Source: Lotus japonicus (taxonomy: Eukaryota > Streptophyta > Magnoliopsida > Fabales > Fabaceae). Taken from it: DNA of 64,000 bases. A model generated the notes under the pieces. The model searched no databases. It saw only the letters and a list, made by a program, of their open reading frames with translations, and was not told where the DNA came from. Shown here one piece after another: positions 1 to 11,124 of the stretch; the stretch's first letter is position 1; each line of letters starts with the position of its first letter. A program made the translations under genes and the position numbers. The stretch is taken from the NCBI RefSeq assembly GCF_012489685.1, contig NC_080044.1, positions 56,783,507 through 56,847,506 of the forward strand. The letters run 5' to 3'.

Positions 1-242
1 CGTATTCGATTGAGGAAATTGGAACGATTGCTCGAATATTGACGATAAATGGAAAATACTTAAAAAGGTTTAAGCCAGCGATTCATGAAATAAAAATCGA
101 TATCGAAATGTAGTGCATAAGCTGAAAATAAATATGGCGAAAACGCCATTAGAAAGTACATAGGGAGATAAAGTGGCACAGGCGCCATGTAAAACAAAAA
201 AAAAAAAAAAAAAAAAAAACATGATCAACAGAAATAAGAAGA
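1..242. other. Internal sequence of the Tat-like element, past the antisense gene
   Basis: Non-coding stretch just downstream of the stop codon of the antisense mobile-domain gene. It holds a 24-base A run (196-219), which is a T run on the gene's strand. No sense pol sequence is visible, so the body of the host retroelement must lie to the left of the window. Confidence 0.5.
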
Positions 243-3200
243 CTAAAATGGTGGAGTGGCTTTCATGGGAGCATATCGACCCTTGAGTTTCTTAAGTCGC
301 TTGTCAACCTTCGCCTTCTTGTTTTGAAGCTCAGAAATTTCGCCTTCAAGCCGATTCTTGTCTTTCACGTGAGAAATGGCCTTGGCAGCAACTTCGGTTT
401 TTTGTTTCTTGAACTTGGCCAGATTGGCTTTGAGGGATTTTTCCTGTTGTTGAAGTTCGGCAATCTGTTTCAAAATTTCATTCAGTTGCATTGAGTCAGC
501 TTCCTCGAGTAATTTGATGGAATCCACTTCGGTTTTAGCTTGGTCGAATGATTCAGCTGCTTGTGTGCACTCAGTGAATTTAGAGGCTAAGTCTTGACCG
601 ACAAGTTTGGCTTGGTCAAGGGTCGAAAGTGATTCGTCAAGAAACTCTTGAAATTCTTGAATGCCCTTTTCTTGTTGATTAGTGAGGTCCTCATTGCCAA
701 GGTCAGCGATAAGTTGCTTAATTTCTCGGCCTAAGTTAGGATTCGAGCTGAGAGCAGAGAATAAATCTTGCTCGAACGTAAGAGATCGCAGCTTGTTGAT
801 CATGGTGGTGGCAGTGTTCAGAGTGCTTGTGCCTTCGTTTTGCATAGAGGATTCTTGGCTTCGACTGGTGCTAAGAGAGACTTGACTGCTGATGAGTTGC
901 TCAAGGGCTAATACTGGGTCATCCATGGCAAGAGCATCAAAGTCTTCGATAGGAATGGACTGAGGAGACTTCCTGCCAGCAACAGGGCTCGAAGCCTTAA
1001 GGGCTTTTTCTTGGGTCTTCGAAACTTTGGCAATGGGTGAAGGGATAGGCTGACGGTCTTCGTCAGTATCTGACTTTTCGGCCGAAGCACCAAGGTCCTG
1101 CGTAAAGGACTCGTTGTCAGATGAAACATAACTAACTATTCGACCAGAAGGATATTGAATTCGTAACGGTTGAAAGTTTAAAAAGTCATCAAGACTTTGG
1201 CAGTCAGAAGAACTGGAATCAGAAGATTTCGAAGACAAATGGATTACTTGAGGAGGGGGCTTTGGTTTCGAGGAAGTGTCCTGAAGAAGAATGCAAAAGG
1301 TAAGTACAAAGATTAAGGAATAACGAAGAAAGGAGTGTTGAACGAAAAATACATACTTGTTCTTGCTGAGTTTTGGTCGGAGAAGAAGCTCCCGAACTTT
1401 CGCTTTGAGAGGAGCCAGAATCTTCTTGGTCAGTTTCTGCTTGTTGCTCCTCTTGATTCGGCTCAGCCCCGACACGTTTCTTTGCAGAAGAGATCGGTGG
1501 ATTCTCTTCGTTAATGTCCGAGGCTTTAGAGTTAGTATTGTCTTGTGCAGCTTCATCTGGATCGACAGTCTTGGAAGAAATGTTCTCGTCTTCAGGAATT
1601 GGGTCTACCTACAAAATATAAGGGAAGAAGATGAGTAAGAAAAAAAAAATATAGGAAAATGAAATGAGAAAGATAGGGGATAGGATTACCAAAGTTCTTT
1701 CTGAGTCGTCCTTTTCGGATGAAATTCTTATTTTCTTTCGAGCATCCGAAGTCGAGCTTTGAGAACCTCTCTTTCGAGCCTGGAAAATATATAAGATATG
1801 AATTTGGAGTCGAATAAAGGGTTAAACAACGCATTAATGAATATACCTTAGGGACGTTCTTTTGTTGAACTGGAATGCCTGTTGAATTGTCGGAACCTTC
1901 GTCTTCCTTGCATGGAACCTTGGGTATTGGTTCGGCTGAAGGAAAAGGGTATAAGTACGAGAGTAAAGAAAAAAGAACAAAAGTAAGGCGAGTCTATCTA
2001 ACCTTGATGAATTTGTGTAAGGACTTGGACGTGACATGAGTTAACATGAACGTGTCCGGGGTAGTTGTGCAAGAAATATTTAGTCGAAGTAACCCTTTTC
2101 GGAAGTGGTAAAAGACTTTGTATAAAACATTTGTATGTAAAATGGTCGAGCCACTTTGGGTAAATAACAGGTAAAGCCAAAGCCATGTCACTGGTAGGAA
2201 AAGCTGGAAATTTTGGACAATAATGTCGAAGAGTATAAACATATTTATCCACAAAAGGGGGAAAAAGTTTAATTTTTAAAACTTTGGCTTTGACCTTTTC
2301 TTTTAAAACTTCCGCCGCTTCCGAAAGGGTTAAATTTAATCGACCTGGAAGATAAACAGTTTTGAAGAATCTCTGAAATGACTGGATTTCTTTGATGAGC
2401 ATACCTCGAGTTTTCTTTGTAGCCTTTTTCTGCACAGATTGAAGAGCTTCAATCATCTTTCCAATACAAACTCCTAAGGTGGTCTGAATAGACTTGTAGT
2501 AGGTCGACCACCAAACTTCAAATTCTTTAGTGAAATAAAAAGATGGTTCGAAAGACAGAGGCTCAAGACGAAAAGCAGACGTCTTATTGTCATAATAGTT
2601 GAGGGCTTCATAAAAAGAGTCGACATCTTTGTCGCAAAACCCTTCATTGCAAATGGCATCCTTTTTTGAGAAAAGAGGGATAGGAACGATTTGACATAGG
2701 CCGAATTGTCTAGCCACAAGTTGAGGCTGGTAACCCAACACGTTTACCTCAGATTTTTTGAAACCAAGGGGAAGAACTTGAGGTCGGAAAAATTCCCTCC
2801 AGATGCTAATACATTCAAGCTGTTCGCCCGGAGATTCGCATGGGAAAGGTCGGACAAGCCATTTGGGACCAGTAGTTGGAGCAGCAAATGGAGCAAGGTT
2901 GGGAGTAAAAGAGGTCATTTCCATAAAAGCAGTAAAAAACTCACGGAAAGTGGTTTCTGGATCAACTTTATCTTTGGAAGGAGTCAAGCAATTAAGTCGA
3001 AAAGCAGCAATAGAAGTCGAGACATTTTGTGGACTTGGAGTTGAGAGTTTGGTCTCAAATATGGCATTTAGCCAAAGTTGAAGAAACCATAGAGGTCCAG
3101 CAAAAAGGATGTTTTTCTCGGCTCCAGAGGGCTTCTGAAGAGAAGTGATGGCTTGACTCAAAGAAAGGTAAAGTTCGCCTAATAAAACTTTACCTAAACA

Positions 3201-4001
3201 GACGTCGGTACCTTCATGTAAAAGCTGAGCAAGAAGCACAAATTTCTGAGGAACTTGAAGAGACTTGGAACAAAGGAAGAAAGCAGAGAGCCAGAACAAC
3301 AAGAAAGCTACATGTTCCGAGTCGGAAACATTTGCAGAGGTCTTGTCGTGGTTTCTCAGAATGAAGCTTTTGTAAGTTAGATGGTTATAGTCTAATTTGA
3401 TTTCTTTCTTAACAGGCCCGTCAAATGTAAAAGAAGAACCTGTAGGTCGAAGACCGGCAATAGCAGCTACATCTAAGAGAGTAGGGGTAATCATTCCCTG
3501 AGGAGTATGAAAGGTATTGGTCGAACGCTCCCAAAAGAAGAAAGAACTGGCTAACATTGCTGGATGGTAGACAATTTTCGACCTGGATAATTGGATTATG
3601 TCAAAAATCCCTAAAGTTTTCCAGAAATCTCCTTTCACTTTCTCGACTTTGTTTAACCATTCAATGTAGGGATTCGTCTTCACTGGAGGTGAAGAACGGA
3701 AAGCTCGAGGAGGGTCACCTAAAAAGGACAGATTGTAGGAATCCCTAAAGGCCAAGATTTTCTCATCCGGTAAAGGTGAAGGAAAGAATGCAGATGCATT
3801 TCTTGGGAAAATAGTTTGGTAAGGTCCTAGATATGCATGCAACTTATCACCAATGGAGAAGGGAATAAGAACCTGGGAATTCCAGATCTTAATCTTTTCT
3901 TCTTCATTGGGAGGTTCTGGAACAAAGGTTCTCCCTTCAACTTCAATGGGTTTTGAAAGAGAAACCGCAGACGGAACCTGAGAAGAGGATGTGGAAGTCA
4001 T
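243..4001 (-). CDS. Plant mobile domain (PMD) protein with C-terminal coiled coil, antisense gene inside a Tat-like retrotransposon
   Basis: Five exons can be joined with GT-AG introns and no frame break: 4001-2003, 1935-1847, 1779-1690, 1608-1357 and 1280-243, giving 1155 residues. The first exon carries a plant mobile domain (aminotransferase-like family, related to MAIN/MAIL1); the hallmark stretch near residues 155-190 contains FFWERSTNTFHTPQG followed by LLDVAAIAGLRPTG. Exons 2-4 and the start of exon 5 are Ser/Glu/Lys-rich and probably disordered, and about residues 1005-1145 form a heptad-rich coiled coil. Introns are short (67-81 bases) and T-rich, as in plant genes. The gene runs opposite to the host element, between its expected pol and its polypurine tract. 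Antisense extra ORFs at this place are known in Tat-lineage gypsy elements. The protein's role is unknown; transcription of this copy is inferred only from the intact frame and a TATA box. Confidence 0.8.
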
Positions 4002-4186
4002 GGTGGTGGCCGGCGAACTGGAAGATGATGATGATGCAATGATGGTGATGGTGAAAGCTCGCGTAAACCGAAATGGTTCCGGTAGAGCTTTGGAATATCA
4101 AGGAGTTGCAGAGTTTGGAAATGGGTTTTTTCAGAGAGAAAAGCTAGAGGTTGAAGAAGAAGTGAAGTGGAAAAGTTTTTTCCATC

Positions 4187-4194
4187 TATTTATA
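4187..4194 (-). promoter_or_regulatory. TATA box of the antisense mobile-domain gene
   Basis: TATAAATA on the minus strand, about 185 bases upstream of the ATG at 4001. The position is right for a dedicated antisense promoter separate from the LTR promoter. Confidence 0.55.
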
Positions 4195-4478
4195 AGTCTG
4201 GAGCTACAACAAGATGGACGGTTGAGATTGAATCGGATGCCAAACTTTTGTTCAATAGAATTCATTTGTGATCCATTTGAATTCTGAGTGGGGTATGGCA
4301 GTTTTCCTTGGAGAACGTGTCTGACATGATTAGACATTTATGATAGTGGAGTGTGGAAGTTACTAAAGGTTAAAAGAGACTTTTACTTGTCAGGAATGAA
4401 AAAGGGGAAAACTAACATATAGTATGTGGTCGAAATTAGGTAAGTCGAAAACATCATTTTTCTGATCGAACAAATGAT

Positions 4479-4493
4479 ATTTTGGGGGGCATC
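4479..4493 (+). other. Polypurine tract of the first Tat-like element
   Basis: ATTTTGGGGGGCATC lies directly before the TG that starts the 3' LTR at 4494. It fixes the element's orientation as +, opposite to the mobile-domain gene. Confidence 0.65.
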
Positions 4494-5737
4494 TGTTAAT
4501 TGCATATAATTTCGACCTATTTTTGGACATTTTGATTGGAATTTACACTGGGTTCAACCTTCGAAGTCGAAAGTGAAGGGAATCAAGGAAATTTATCAAG
4601 TGTTCAACGACTTCGACTGTAAAGTACTGTTTTTCGAGATACGAAGAGTTCCATATGAGAAGCCGGTTGTCTTTGAAAGATGATTCACGAGGGACACGTA
4701 TGGAATAGAAAGACACGTGTAGGACGAAGCCATGTTCAGAAGACACTTGTAATAGTTGTATTAATTGACCGTTAAAAGTCAGTTATGTAACACCCCGATT
4801 TCCAGGTGTCACTTTAGTAACCAAAAATAATCTTTACGCGGAAAACAGGTAATTTTTTTTTCGTTTTCTTTCCTTTAAATCAAAACGATAAAGAAGTAAA
4901 GACAAAGCCCAACAACTAAACTAACCGATAAACAACATATACAAAGGTACAGCCTCTGCTGCACTATCCCGTCACGCGCACACGCAGTGACTCCAAGGTA
5001 GCGTGCCCGTAGGCGAATATATACAAACCAGAACTGTAAGTGAGAAAATTATAATTACAAACCACTAGGAGAAAGTCGGCCTCAAAATGGCCTAAGCAAA
5101 GACCCCTATGGTCCGACTGACTCACTGTGATCCCTCCGTAAGAGAACCACACAAAAAGCCATGCATCGGAAACCTACCCTGTCCCAAAAGCAAAACGAAT
5201 CAGAGCCATTACAGTAACAACCAACTCCAAAAGACTCTAACCACCCATACCCCACACTACTATCATCGACCCTCCCTCGATCAAGCATGAAGTCCGGGTC
5301 CTCGTCGAAAGCTTCAGTAATAGTCGTTCCGCTCCGGGTCTTTCCCGCACAACGAATCATCACGAACCGGCTGACAGACGCCTGGCAGTAGGCCGACCGC
5401 CCAAACACAAACATACAAACAAAGCCAAGGCGCTAGGGTCAACTTACAGAATACAATAGATATACAATCAACTTGTGATAAAGGGGATAGATACATATGT
5501 TGTATATATATACATATAAGTTATGTATTGCCTACTCTAAGGTATATACATAGCATGTTCTCGAATCTCCTACACAGTTCAATCATTAATACCTAACGAT
5601 GTTCATCAACATCAAATCATCATAATCTCAACATATGAAGTTAGGTGATAAGGTTAGTCAAACAATGTATCGTCCTCCCAACACACACGTATCCAACTAA
5701 ACCAATGTTCCCTGTCGTTGCCCTAGGGTAAACGACG

Positions 5738-6069
5738 ATGAAATCTCACGCTTCCATGAAGTCTCACGCTTCAATGGGGTCTTACGCTTTCACGAAGTCT
5801 CACGCTTCAGTGAAATCTCACACATTCACGAAGTCTCACGCTTCAGTGAAGTTTCGCGCCTTCACGAAGTCTCACGCTTCAGTGAAGTTGCACGCCTCCG
5901 CAAAGTCTCCCGCTTCAGCAAAGGTTCCCGTCTCCACGAGGTCTCCCGCCTCAGTGAAGTTTCTGCTTTCACGAAGTCTCACGCCTCAGTGAAGCTTACT
6001 CACTTTCACGAAGTCTCACGCTTCAGTGAAGTTCCATGCTTTCACGAAGTCTCACGCCTCAGTGAAGCT
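5738..6069. repeat. Minisatellite, about 34-base double unit
   Basis: About ten imperfect copies alternating CACGAAGTCTCACGC and TCAGTGAAGTCTCACGC. Short ORFs across it (such as the 84-residue one at 5738) are products of the repeat. It lies inside the solo LTR. Confidence 0.85.
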
Positions 6070-6297
6070 CCGAAGGTATATACTGTACCCGAAGGTATAT
6101 AGATATACTGTACCCGAAGGCATATACTGTACCCGAAGGTATATACTGTACCCGAAGGTATATAGATATACTGTACCCGAAGGCATATACTGTACCCGAA
6201 GGTATATACTGTACCCGAAGGTATATAGATATACTGTACCCGAAGGTATATACTGTACCCGAAGGTATATAGATATACTGTACCCGAAGGTATATGT
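6070..6297. repeat. Minisatellite of TATACTGTACCCGAAGG units
   Basis: About eleven copies of a 19-base unit ending TGTACCCGAAGG; some copies carry an extra TATAGA giving a 25-base form, arranged in a short-short-long order. It adjoins the CGAATCGAC motif that is conserved in every LTR of this family. Confidence 0.9.
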
Positions 6298-9049
6298 CGA
6301 TTCGGCGACAAAAGACAATTATTTATGAAAGGAGTGCGATCACCCTTGATGACTTCTTGAGTCATCTGACTCATCAAATCTCGATGGTCAAAAACTGCTC
6401 CGACCCAAACTCAAAACAACCCAAGAGTTAGTGTCGGTCAATACAACACAACTCCACCAACAAGATTACACGAGGGTCTAGTGTCGGTCAATACAACACG
6501 GCTCCACAACACTCCCCAAGAGTACTAACGTACTCGGTGACTTTCAATCATCACCATAGCTCACCTTAGTGGCTTTCCCAATTCCGATAACTCTCCAAAC
6601 CCACAACAAAGGTCGACTTTTCCCCGCCTTTCGTAAATATTTTTCCCCTTCAGTTCTCCTATGCTTAAACGTTAATAAAAATGATTTCAATTCAAATTAG
6701 TCAAATTATGAGTTTATTTCTCAAAGTCTAAGTTTCCCAAGTCTTTATTTTTCGAAAGCTCTATCATTCTAAGTTTCCAAAAATCAACCACCCAAAATAC
6801 ATTTCCCGGGGAAAGTCTAGGAATTCCAACGAATCCCAACAAATGGCTAAGTCTCAAACCCCACATTCGGACTTGCCTAGGGTTGTTCATCCAACCCGAA
6901 ATGTCAAAGATCACCAGGTCAATGAACCTCCACTCCGAAGTTGCGTCAAAACGCTCAATTCAACACATCATCAATATCATAAGTTATGAAAACAATCATA
7001 ACAATAAATCATCATCATAAACAACATCAGATAAAGCATAAGTCGAATTTATCGACGCCTATCATGCAATCATAGCTAAATATAGCAAGTTGCCCTAACC
7101 TCGAGCTGTTCCAGCTTCGTAAACAAAGTTCTCCTCAAACAATTGCTCTGAGTCTTCCAAAGTTCCCTCAACTGAACCTCGGAGAAAAACAAAGCAGAAT
7201 CCAAACAAAATCGATTAGTTCGATCGCAAAACAATACATAAACGATAGACAAAGCATTAAAGCTTCAGAATAGGACAATCAGGTACGAAAAGACAAGTTT
7301 TCGAAACCGAAAAACTCCCCCCTAAAGGAAATAGTCCACGGCCTCAAAGGAAAAAGGGCTTCGGCTCTTTTTCTTTGATCAAATCAATTCACAAGGTAGT
7401 TTTAGGGTAAAACTAAGGCAAAGAAACTGTCAGAACAATTTTCGGACAATCGGGCCGAAATACGACTACGCAGGGGCATTTTGGTCCAAAATAAAGGCTC
7501 AAAACTTCAAAGTTATCCGTTCTGAAAACAGATTTGACAGCAACGATCCTCATGACATCCGTGACAACAAATCCTAAAGGCACGAAGTCAGATTATAGCT
7601 TTACGACAATAAAGTTTCGAAATGTGAGACAAAAAGAGTTTTGAGTCAATTTTTAAGATCCTGGACAACTGAATCGCAATCAGAGTTTACTGACAGAGGT
7701 TTTAGACTCAGGGGAACATAAGGAACATAACCCAAGCGAGAAATCAGAGAAATCGGACAATTTTAGAAAAAGCTCAAAACTTAGAGCACAGAAACGACTT
7801 CAGAAACGCAACAGAAACAACAATCAGAGGTAGGAATCGTGTTAGTTACCTTGATACCTAGAAGTAGGGACGAACTGCACGAAGATTGGTCAAGTTTTCG
7901 CGAAAATCTCCTCCCCCCTTGCTCTCCACGAATTTGGGCCTCCAATGGTGAAAATGAGAGGATTTTTGCTTTTTCGCGCTATTTATAGGCGGGTGAAATC
8001 GCGGGAAAATGAAAATTTCGCGATTCCGATTTTTGCAGCACGATCACCGAGAAATTCTAAGAGAGATTCTGGCGTCAGAAATCCAGAACTCAAAACAAAT
8101 ATCTATGATATGGGAAAAACGATATCGAAAATCTCAAAAGCGGTGTAAGTTAAATCTGTCCCGAAAAACTACTTTTTGCTGTAATCGCCGGACGACAAAA
8201 CTTCCTTCTGAAGAAAGATTGGAAACGTCGAAACAAATCTGGCAGCGCGGACGGAATCTTCGTTAGAAGTCCCGAATAGAAAAAGTCTTCATCCATTGCT
8301 CGAAAATAGGGTTTCGAAGCAAAGAAATTAGCGTCGGCGGACATCCGAAAAGTGAAACCTATCGTGCGTACAGTCTAGAGTTCCGAAATGAAACGCTGGT
8401 CGATGGAAAAATAAAGAGAAACTTTAAATTTTCCGAGAGTTCGAAATCTCACTCAAAACGTTGCTTTAAGAGCGAAATAGCCTATTCTGGACACGCTCGC
8501 CATAAGGCAGGTGTGCAGACGACTCGCACTAACTCCGAAAACAACTACGCAACATTCCTCAAGCAATTCCTGAACTTTCTTTTTCATTAATCTTTCTCAA
8601 ATATCAAACTCCTGTCACACTTACACTGATTCCACGCGTGAGTCGGAAATTAACTTGTTCCGAAAATCCGGGTCTTACAAGTTACATTTTAAGTCTATAA
8701 ATAGCAGGTTTGTAGAAAGAAGAGGGGTTCACAATCTTTACTCGAAAACTCTCAAGCGCTTACAATCGATCACAATGATTACAAGCCATGTTAGAGTGAA
8801 AAAGTAGGGATTCGTGTAACACTTTGCATCTTATAGTTCATTATTATTACTCAGATTCAGAAAGTTCATTTATGTTTTTATCATTTAAGTCGAATTTATT
8901 CGTTTTGTTTCTAATTTGTTATTAAATTTCTTTAGTTTTGAGTGACTAAATTTAATTCATTTTCACCAAAGAACCCAAGGGGACTCGAATCCAGTCCCAG
9001 ATTGATCTTTGGATTCTTTATTTGTGTTTACCAAAATGTGGTGTAAACA

Positions 9050-9333
9050 ATTATAAATAACTATTACTGTATGTCGGGAACGAGTTGTTTAGTTAAGGTT
9101 ATGTTTTGTTTCCAAACCTATGGTTGAAGTGTTTTTATCAAACAAGTGGCAGGTGTATTCGCTTTAGCGATGTTGAGTTTAGTTCTTTTCAAAAAACATA
9201 CTCTTGTATTTTAGGATCGCAAATTAGTCTTTAGACTTTGATAGGATTCCAATGTGATTCCTCAGTTGAGAAATTGGGGCGTTACAGATTGACATCTTGC
9301 CGCTTGAAGTGGCACATGAAATCAATTTAAATA

Positions 9334-9335
<2 letters not shown>
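9050..9335. other. Unassigned non-coding sequence right of the Tat LTR
   Basis: No coding potential seen. A GGGGCGTTACA stretch ending near 9288 resembles the 3' end of the long-LTR family (GGGGTGTTACA), but no matching 5' end was found, so no element is called. Confidence 0.3.

Positions 9336-9373
<38 letters not shown>
9336..9373. repeat. (AT)n microsatellite
   Basis: About 19 TA/AT dinucleotides abutting the left end of the Mutator-like element. Confidence 0.95.
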
Positions 9374-9381
<8 letters not shown>

Positions 9382-9382
9382 A

Positions 9383-10660
9383 GGCTTAAATATTCTGGAG
9401 GTCTCTAAAATTCTATGGAGTATAAAAATAAGTCCCTAAATTTTATTTTTCCGATCTGGGATCTCTAGGAAAAAAAATTAATCTAAAAGGGTCTCTACCC
9501 GTGTTTCATGTTTATGTGGCTCATTTTTTACACAATCATCATTTCCACGTAGATTTCTTTTTTATTTTTAATGCTTAGGTGATATTTTTATTACACATGT
9601 GTAATAAATAAATAATAGTAATTATTAATTAAAAAATTCCCTTATTTTACCTTTAAAGTATTGATTAAATCTCATAAATCCTAATTAAACTACTTTAAAA
9701 CAAATTAGACATTTCATCTTCATCTTCATCAAACTTCCATAAATACATTTCTTCATCATCTTTTCCTTCAATAGAAAACCAAGCCGCAACCTAAACTGAC
9801 ACGAAATACCACTAATAACAGTAATGAGTCTTTTTCTCTGCCAAAGTCTAAATCTTCTTGCTCCAAAGAGATGACCCCAAACTGTAGTATAGAACCACCC
9901 AACTCTCCTCCACCATTTCTTTTTCTTTATTCTCCCAACCCCATCATCATCCCAACCCAAAAACTCCAAATATAAAAACCCAAATCCAGAATCACAAACC
10001 CCCAACATAGAGATCGGGAAAGAGGAAGCCAGAGGGATTTGACCCAAGGGTTCATGACGGTGATGAAATCTGGAGGAATCACAATCTGGAAGGTTAGACG
10101 AGGTGGCGAGTGATTGCCATGCGTTGGAGAAGATCTGGAAGGTTCTAACGGCTGTTGAGGACGCGCTGGTGATGATGGATCCGATGGATTTTATGAGGCT
10201 GAAGGGGTTGCTTGGGGTGAAATCGTGGAGGGAAACGACGCCGGTTTGCTTCCGATAGGTGGGGGTGGTGGAGATGGCGAAGGGGTGCAGAGATTTGAGG
10301 GAGAAGGTGTCGAAGATTTTGGGGGTGGAGGTTGATCTGAAGGGTGGGCCATGGATGATGGAGGCGGCGATGAAGGTGTGTACGGGAAGATGAGGTCGGA
10401 GAGGGTTCATGTGTTGCAGGCGATGCAAGCGGTGGAGTCGGCAATGAAGAGATTAAAAATTTCACCTAAGCATTTAAAATAAAAAAGACATCCACGTTGA
10501 AATGATGACTGTGTAAAAAATTAGCCACATAAGTATGAAATACGAGTAGGACCCTTTTAGATAAATTTTTTTCTCCAGGGATCCCAAATTGAAAAAAAAA
10601 ATTCAAGGACTTATTTTTGATACTCCATACAATTTCAGGGACCTACAGAGTATTTAAGTC
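9383..10660. mobile_element. Non-autonomous Mutator-like element with ~200-base terminal inverted repeats (Pack-MULE)
   Basis: The left arm (9383 to about 9595, starting GGCTTAAATATTCTGGAGGT) and the inverted right arm (about 10467-10660, GACTTAAATACTCTGTAGGT) match over about 200 bases with scattered differences and small gaps. No transposase is present. Flanks are AT-rich, so the target duplication is ambiguous. Long inverted repeats around a host-gene fragment are the Pack-MULE pattern. The 247-residue minus-strand ORF at 9685-10428 lies mostly opposite the captured fragment and is probably not real. Confidence 0.75.
10091..10452 (+). pseudogene. HSPRO-like (nematode resistance protein-like) gene fragment
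   Basis: The + strand translates to a segment I recognise as the C-terminal half of HSPRO1/HSPRO2-type proteins: a LEKIWKVL block, then MMDPMDFMRLKGLL, CFR, VVEMAKGCRDLREKV, VEVDLKGGPW, EAAMKV and, in another frame, VHVLQAMQAVESAMKR. These match the order and spacing I know for Arabidopsis HSPRO2. It is broken by a TAG at 10256-10258 and by a 2-base frameshift near 10380, and it lacks both protein ends. HSPRO proteins act in basal resistance and SnRK1-linked stress signalling. Here it is cargo of the surrounding inverted-repeat element, not a working gene. The family call is by recognition and was not tested by a search. Confidence 0.7.
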
Positions 10661-11124
10661 TATATATAATAATTAATTCAATGAACTTAAATCATAAATT
10701 AATTCATATACAAAAAGTTGATGCAAGCCTTGTATACGATAAAATATTCATATTCAATTTGGTTATTATTCTAGTTGCCAGTTGTTGCCACGAAGTCTCT
10801 TGCTCCCATAATCAAAATCAATTCTAACTAAATTTATGCAAACGAAATTGTGACACCAAAATTAATTCGTGATAAATGTATTGAAACTTAAAATTACATG
10901 GCTCAAACTCATGTTTATCCGATCCAATTCTAATAACGTTAATCAAAACACACTATTATTTCTTCTAGAGAGGATCCAAATTGCTATATAAAGAGTAAAG
11001 AGTGACTCAGCTTCGGCACCGAAAAGCAATAATATATCTCTGAATTACGAAAGGACGAGTGTTATTCTTCCTATCCTTGTCTAAACTACACCTGTTAATT
11101 GCATTTCGGTGACCCAAAGTTATC
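10661..11124 (+). promoter_or_regulatory. Upstream region of the bHLH gene, with TATA box
   Basis: AT-rich non-coding sequence. TATATAAA at 10985-10992 sits 133 bases before the ATG at 11125, leaving a 5' leader of about 100 bases. No transposon ends were recognised between the Mutator-like element (ending about 10660) and the gene, so only about 460 bases of promoter separate them. Confidence 0.6.

Larger units (their letters stand above)
4786..8679 (-). mobile_element. Solo LTR (3894 bp) of the long-LTR chromovirus family
   Basis: It begins TGTAACACCCC and ends GGGTCTTACA, the inverted form of the termini of the 34-kb array LTRs (TGTAAGGCCC to GGGGTGTTACA). It is flanked by a perfect 5-base duplication AGTTA (4781-4785 and 8680-8684). 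No primer-binding site, gag or second LTR lies inside, so it is a solo LTR left by LTR-LTR recombination. A TATA box is at 7980-7987 on the minus strand. Overall divergence from the array LTRs is large, so this is an old copy. Confidence 0.9.
4494..9049 (+). mobile_element. 3' LTR of a Tat-like gypsy element, split by a solo LTR
   Basis: The LTR starts TGTTAATTGC after the polypurine tract and ends GTGTAAACA at 9049. Removing the 3894-base insert and one 5-base duplication leaves about 657 bases. A TATA box (TATAAATA, 8696-8703) lies in the right half. The 3' end resembles that of the second Tat element (14689): both have a TTTGTTTACCAAA or TGTTTACCAAA stretch before a TAAACA end. The 5' LTR is outside the window, so the target duplication cannot be checked. 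Confidence 0.7.

Noticed and set aside
1281..1556. N-terminal 92 residues of the long ORF ending at 243
   Set aside because: This stretch is intron and wrong-frame exon 4; the splice model gives a better, continuous frame to the mobile-domain protein.
5738..6377. ORFs of 84-111 residues with repeating KSHASVK or YIYIPSGTVY motifs
   Set aside because: Direct translations of minisatellites.
9050..9289. Another solo LTR ending GGGGCGTTACA
   Set aside because: No matching start or target duplication could be found.
9685..10428. 247-residue minus-strand ORF as a real protein
   Set aside because: It lies mostly opposite the HSPRO-like fragment; the sense strand has the recognisable family blocks.
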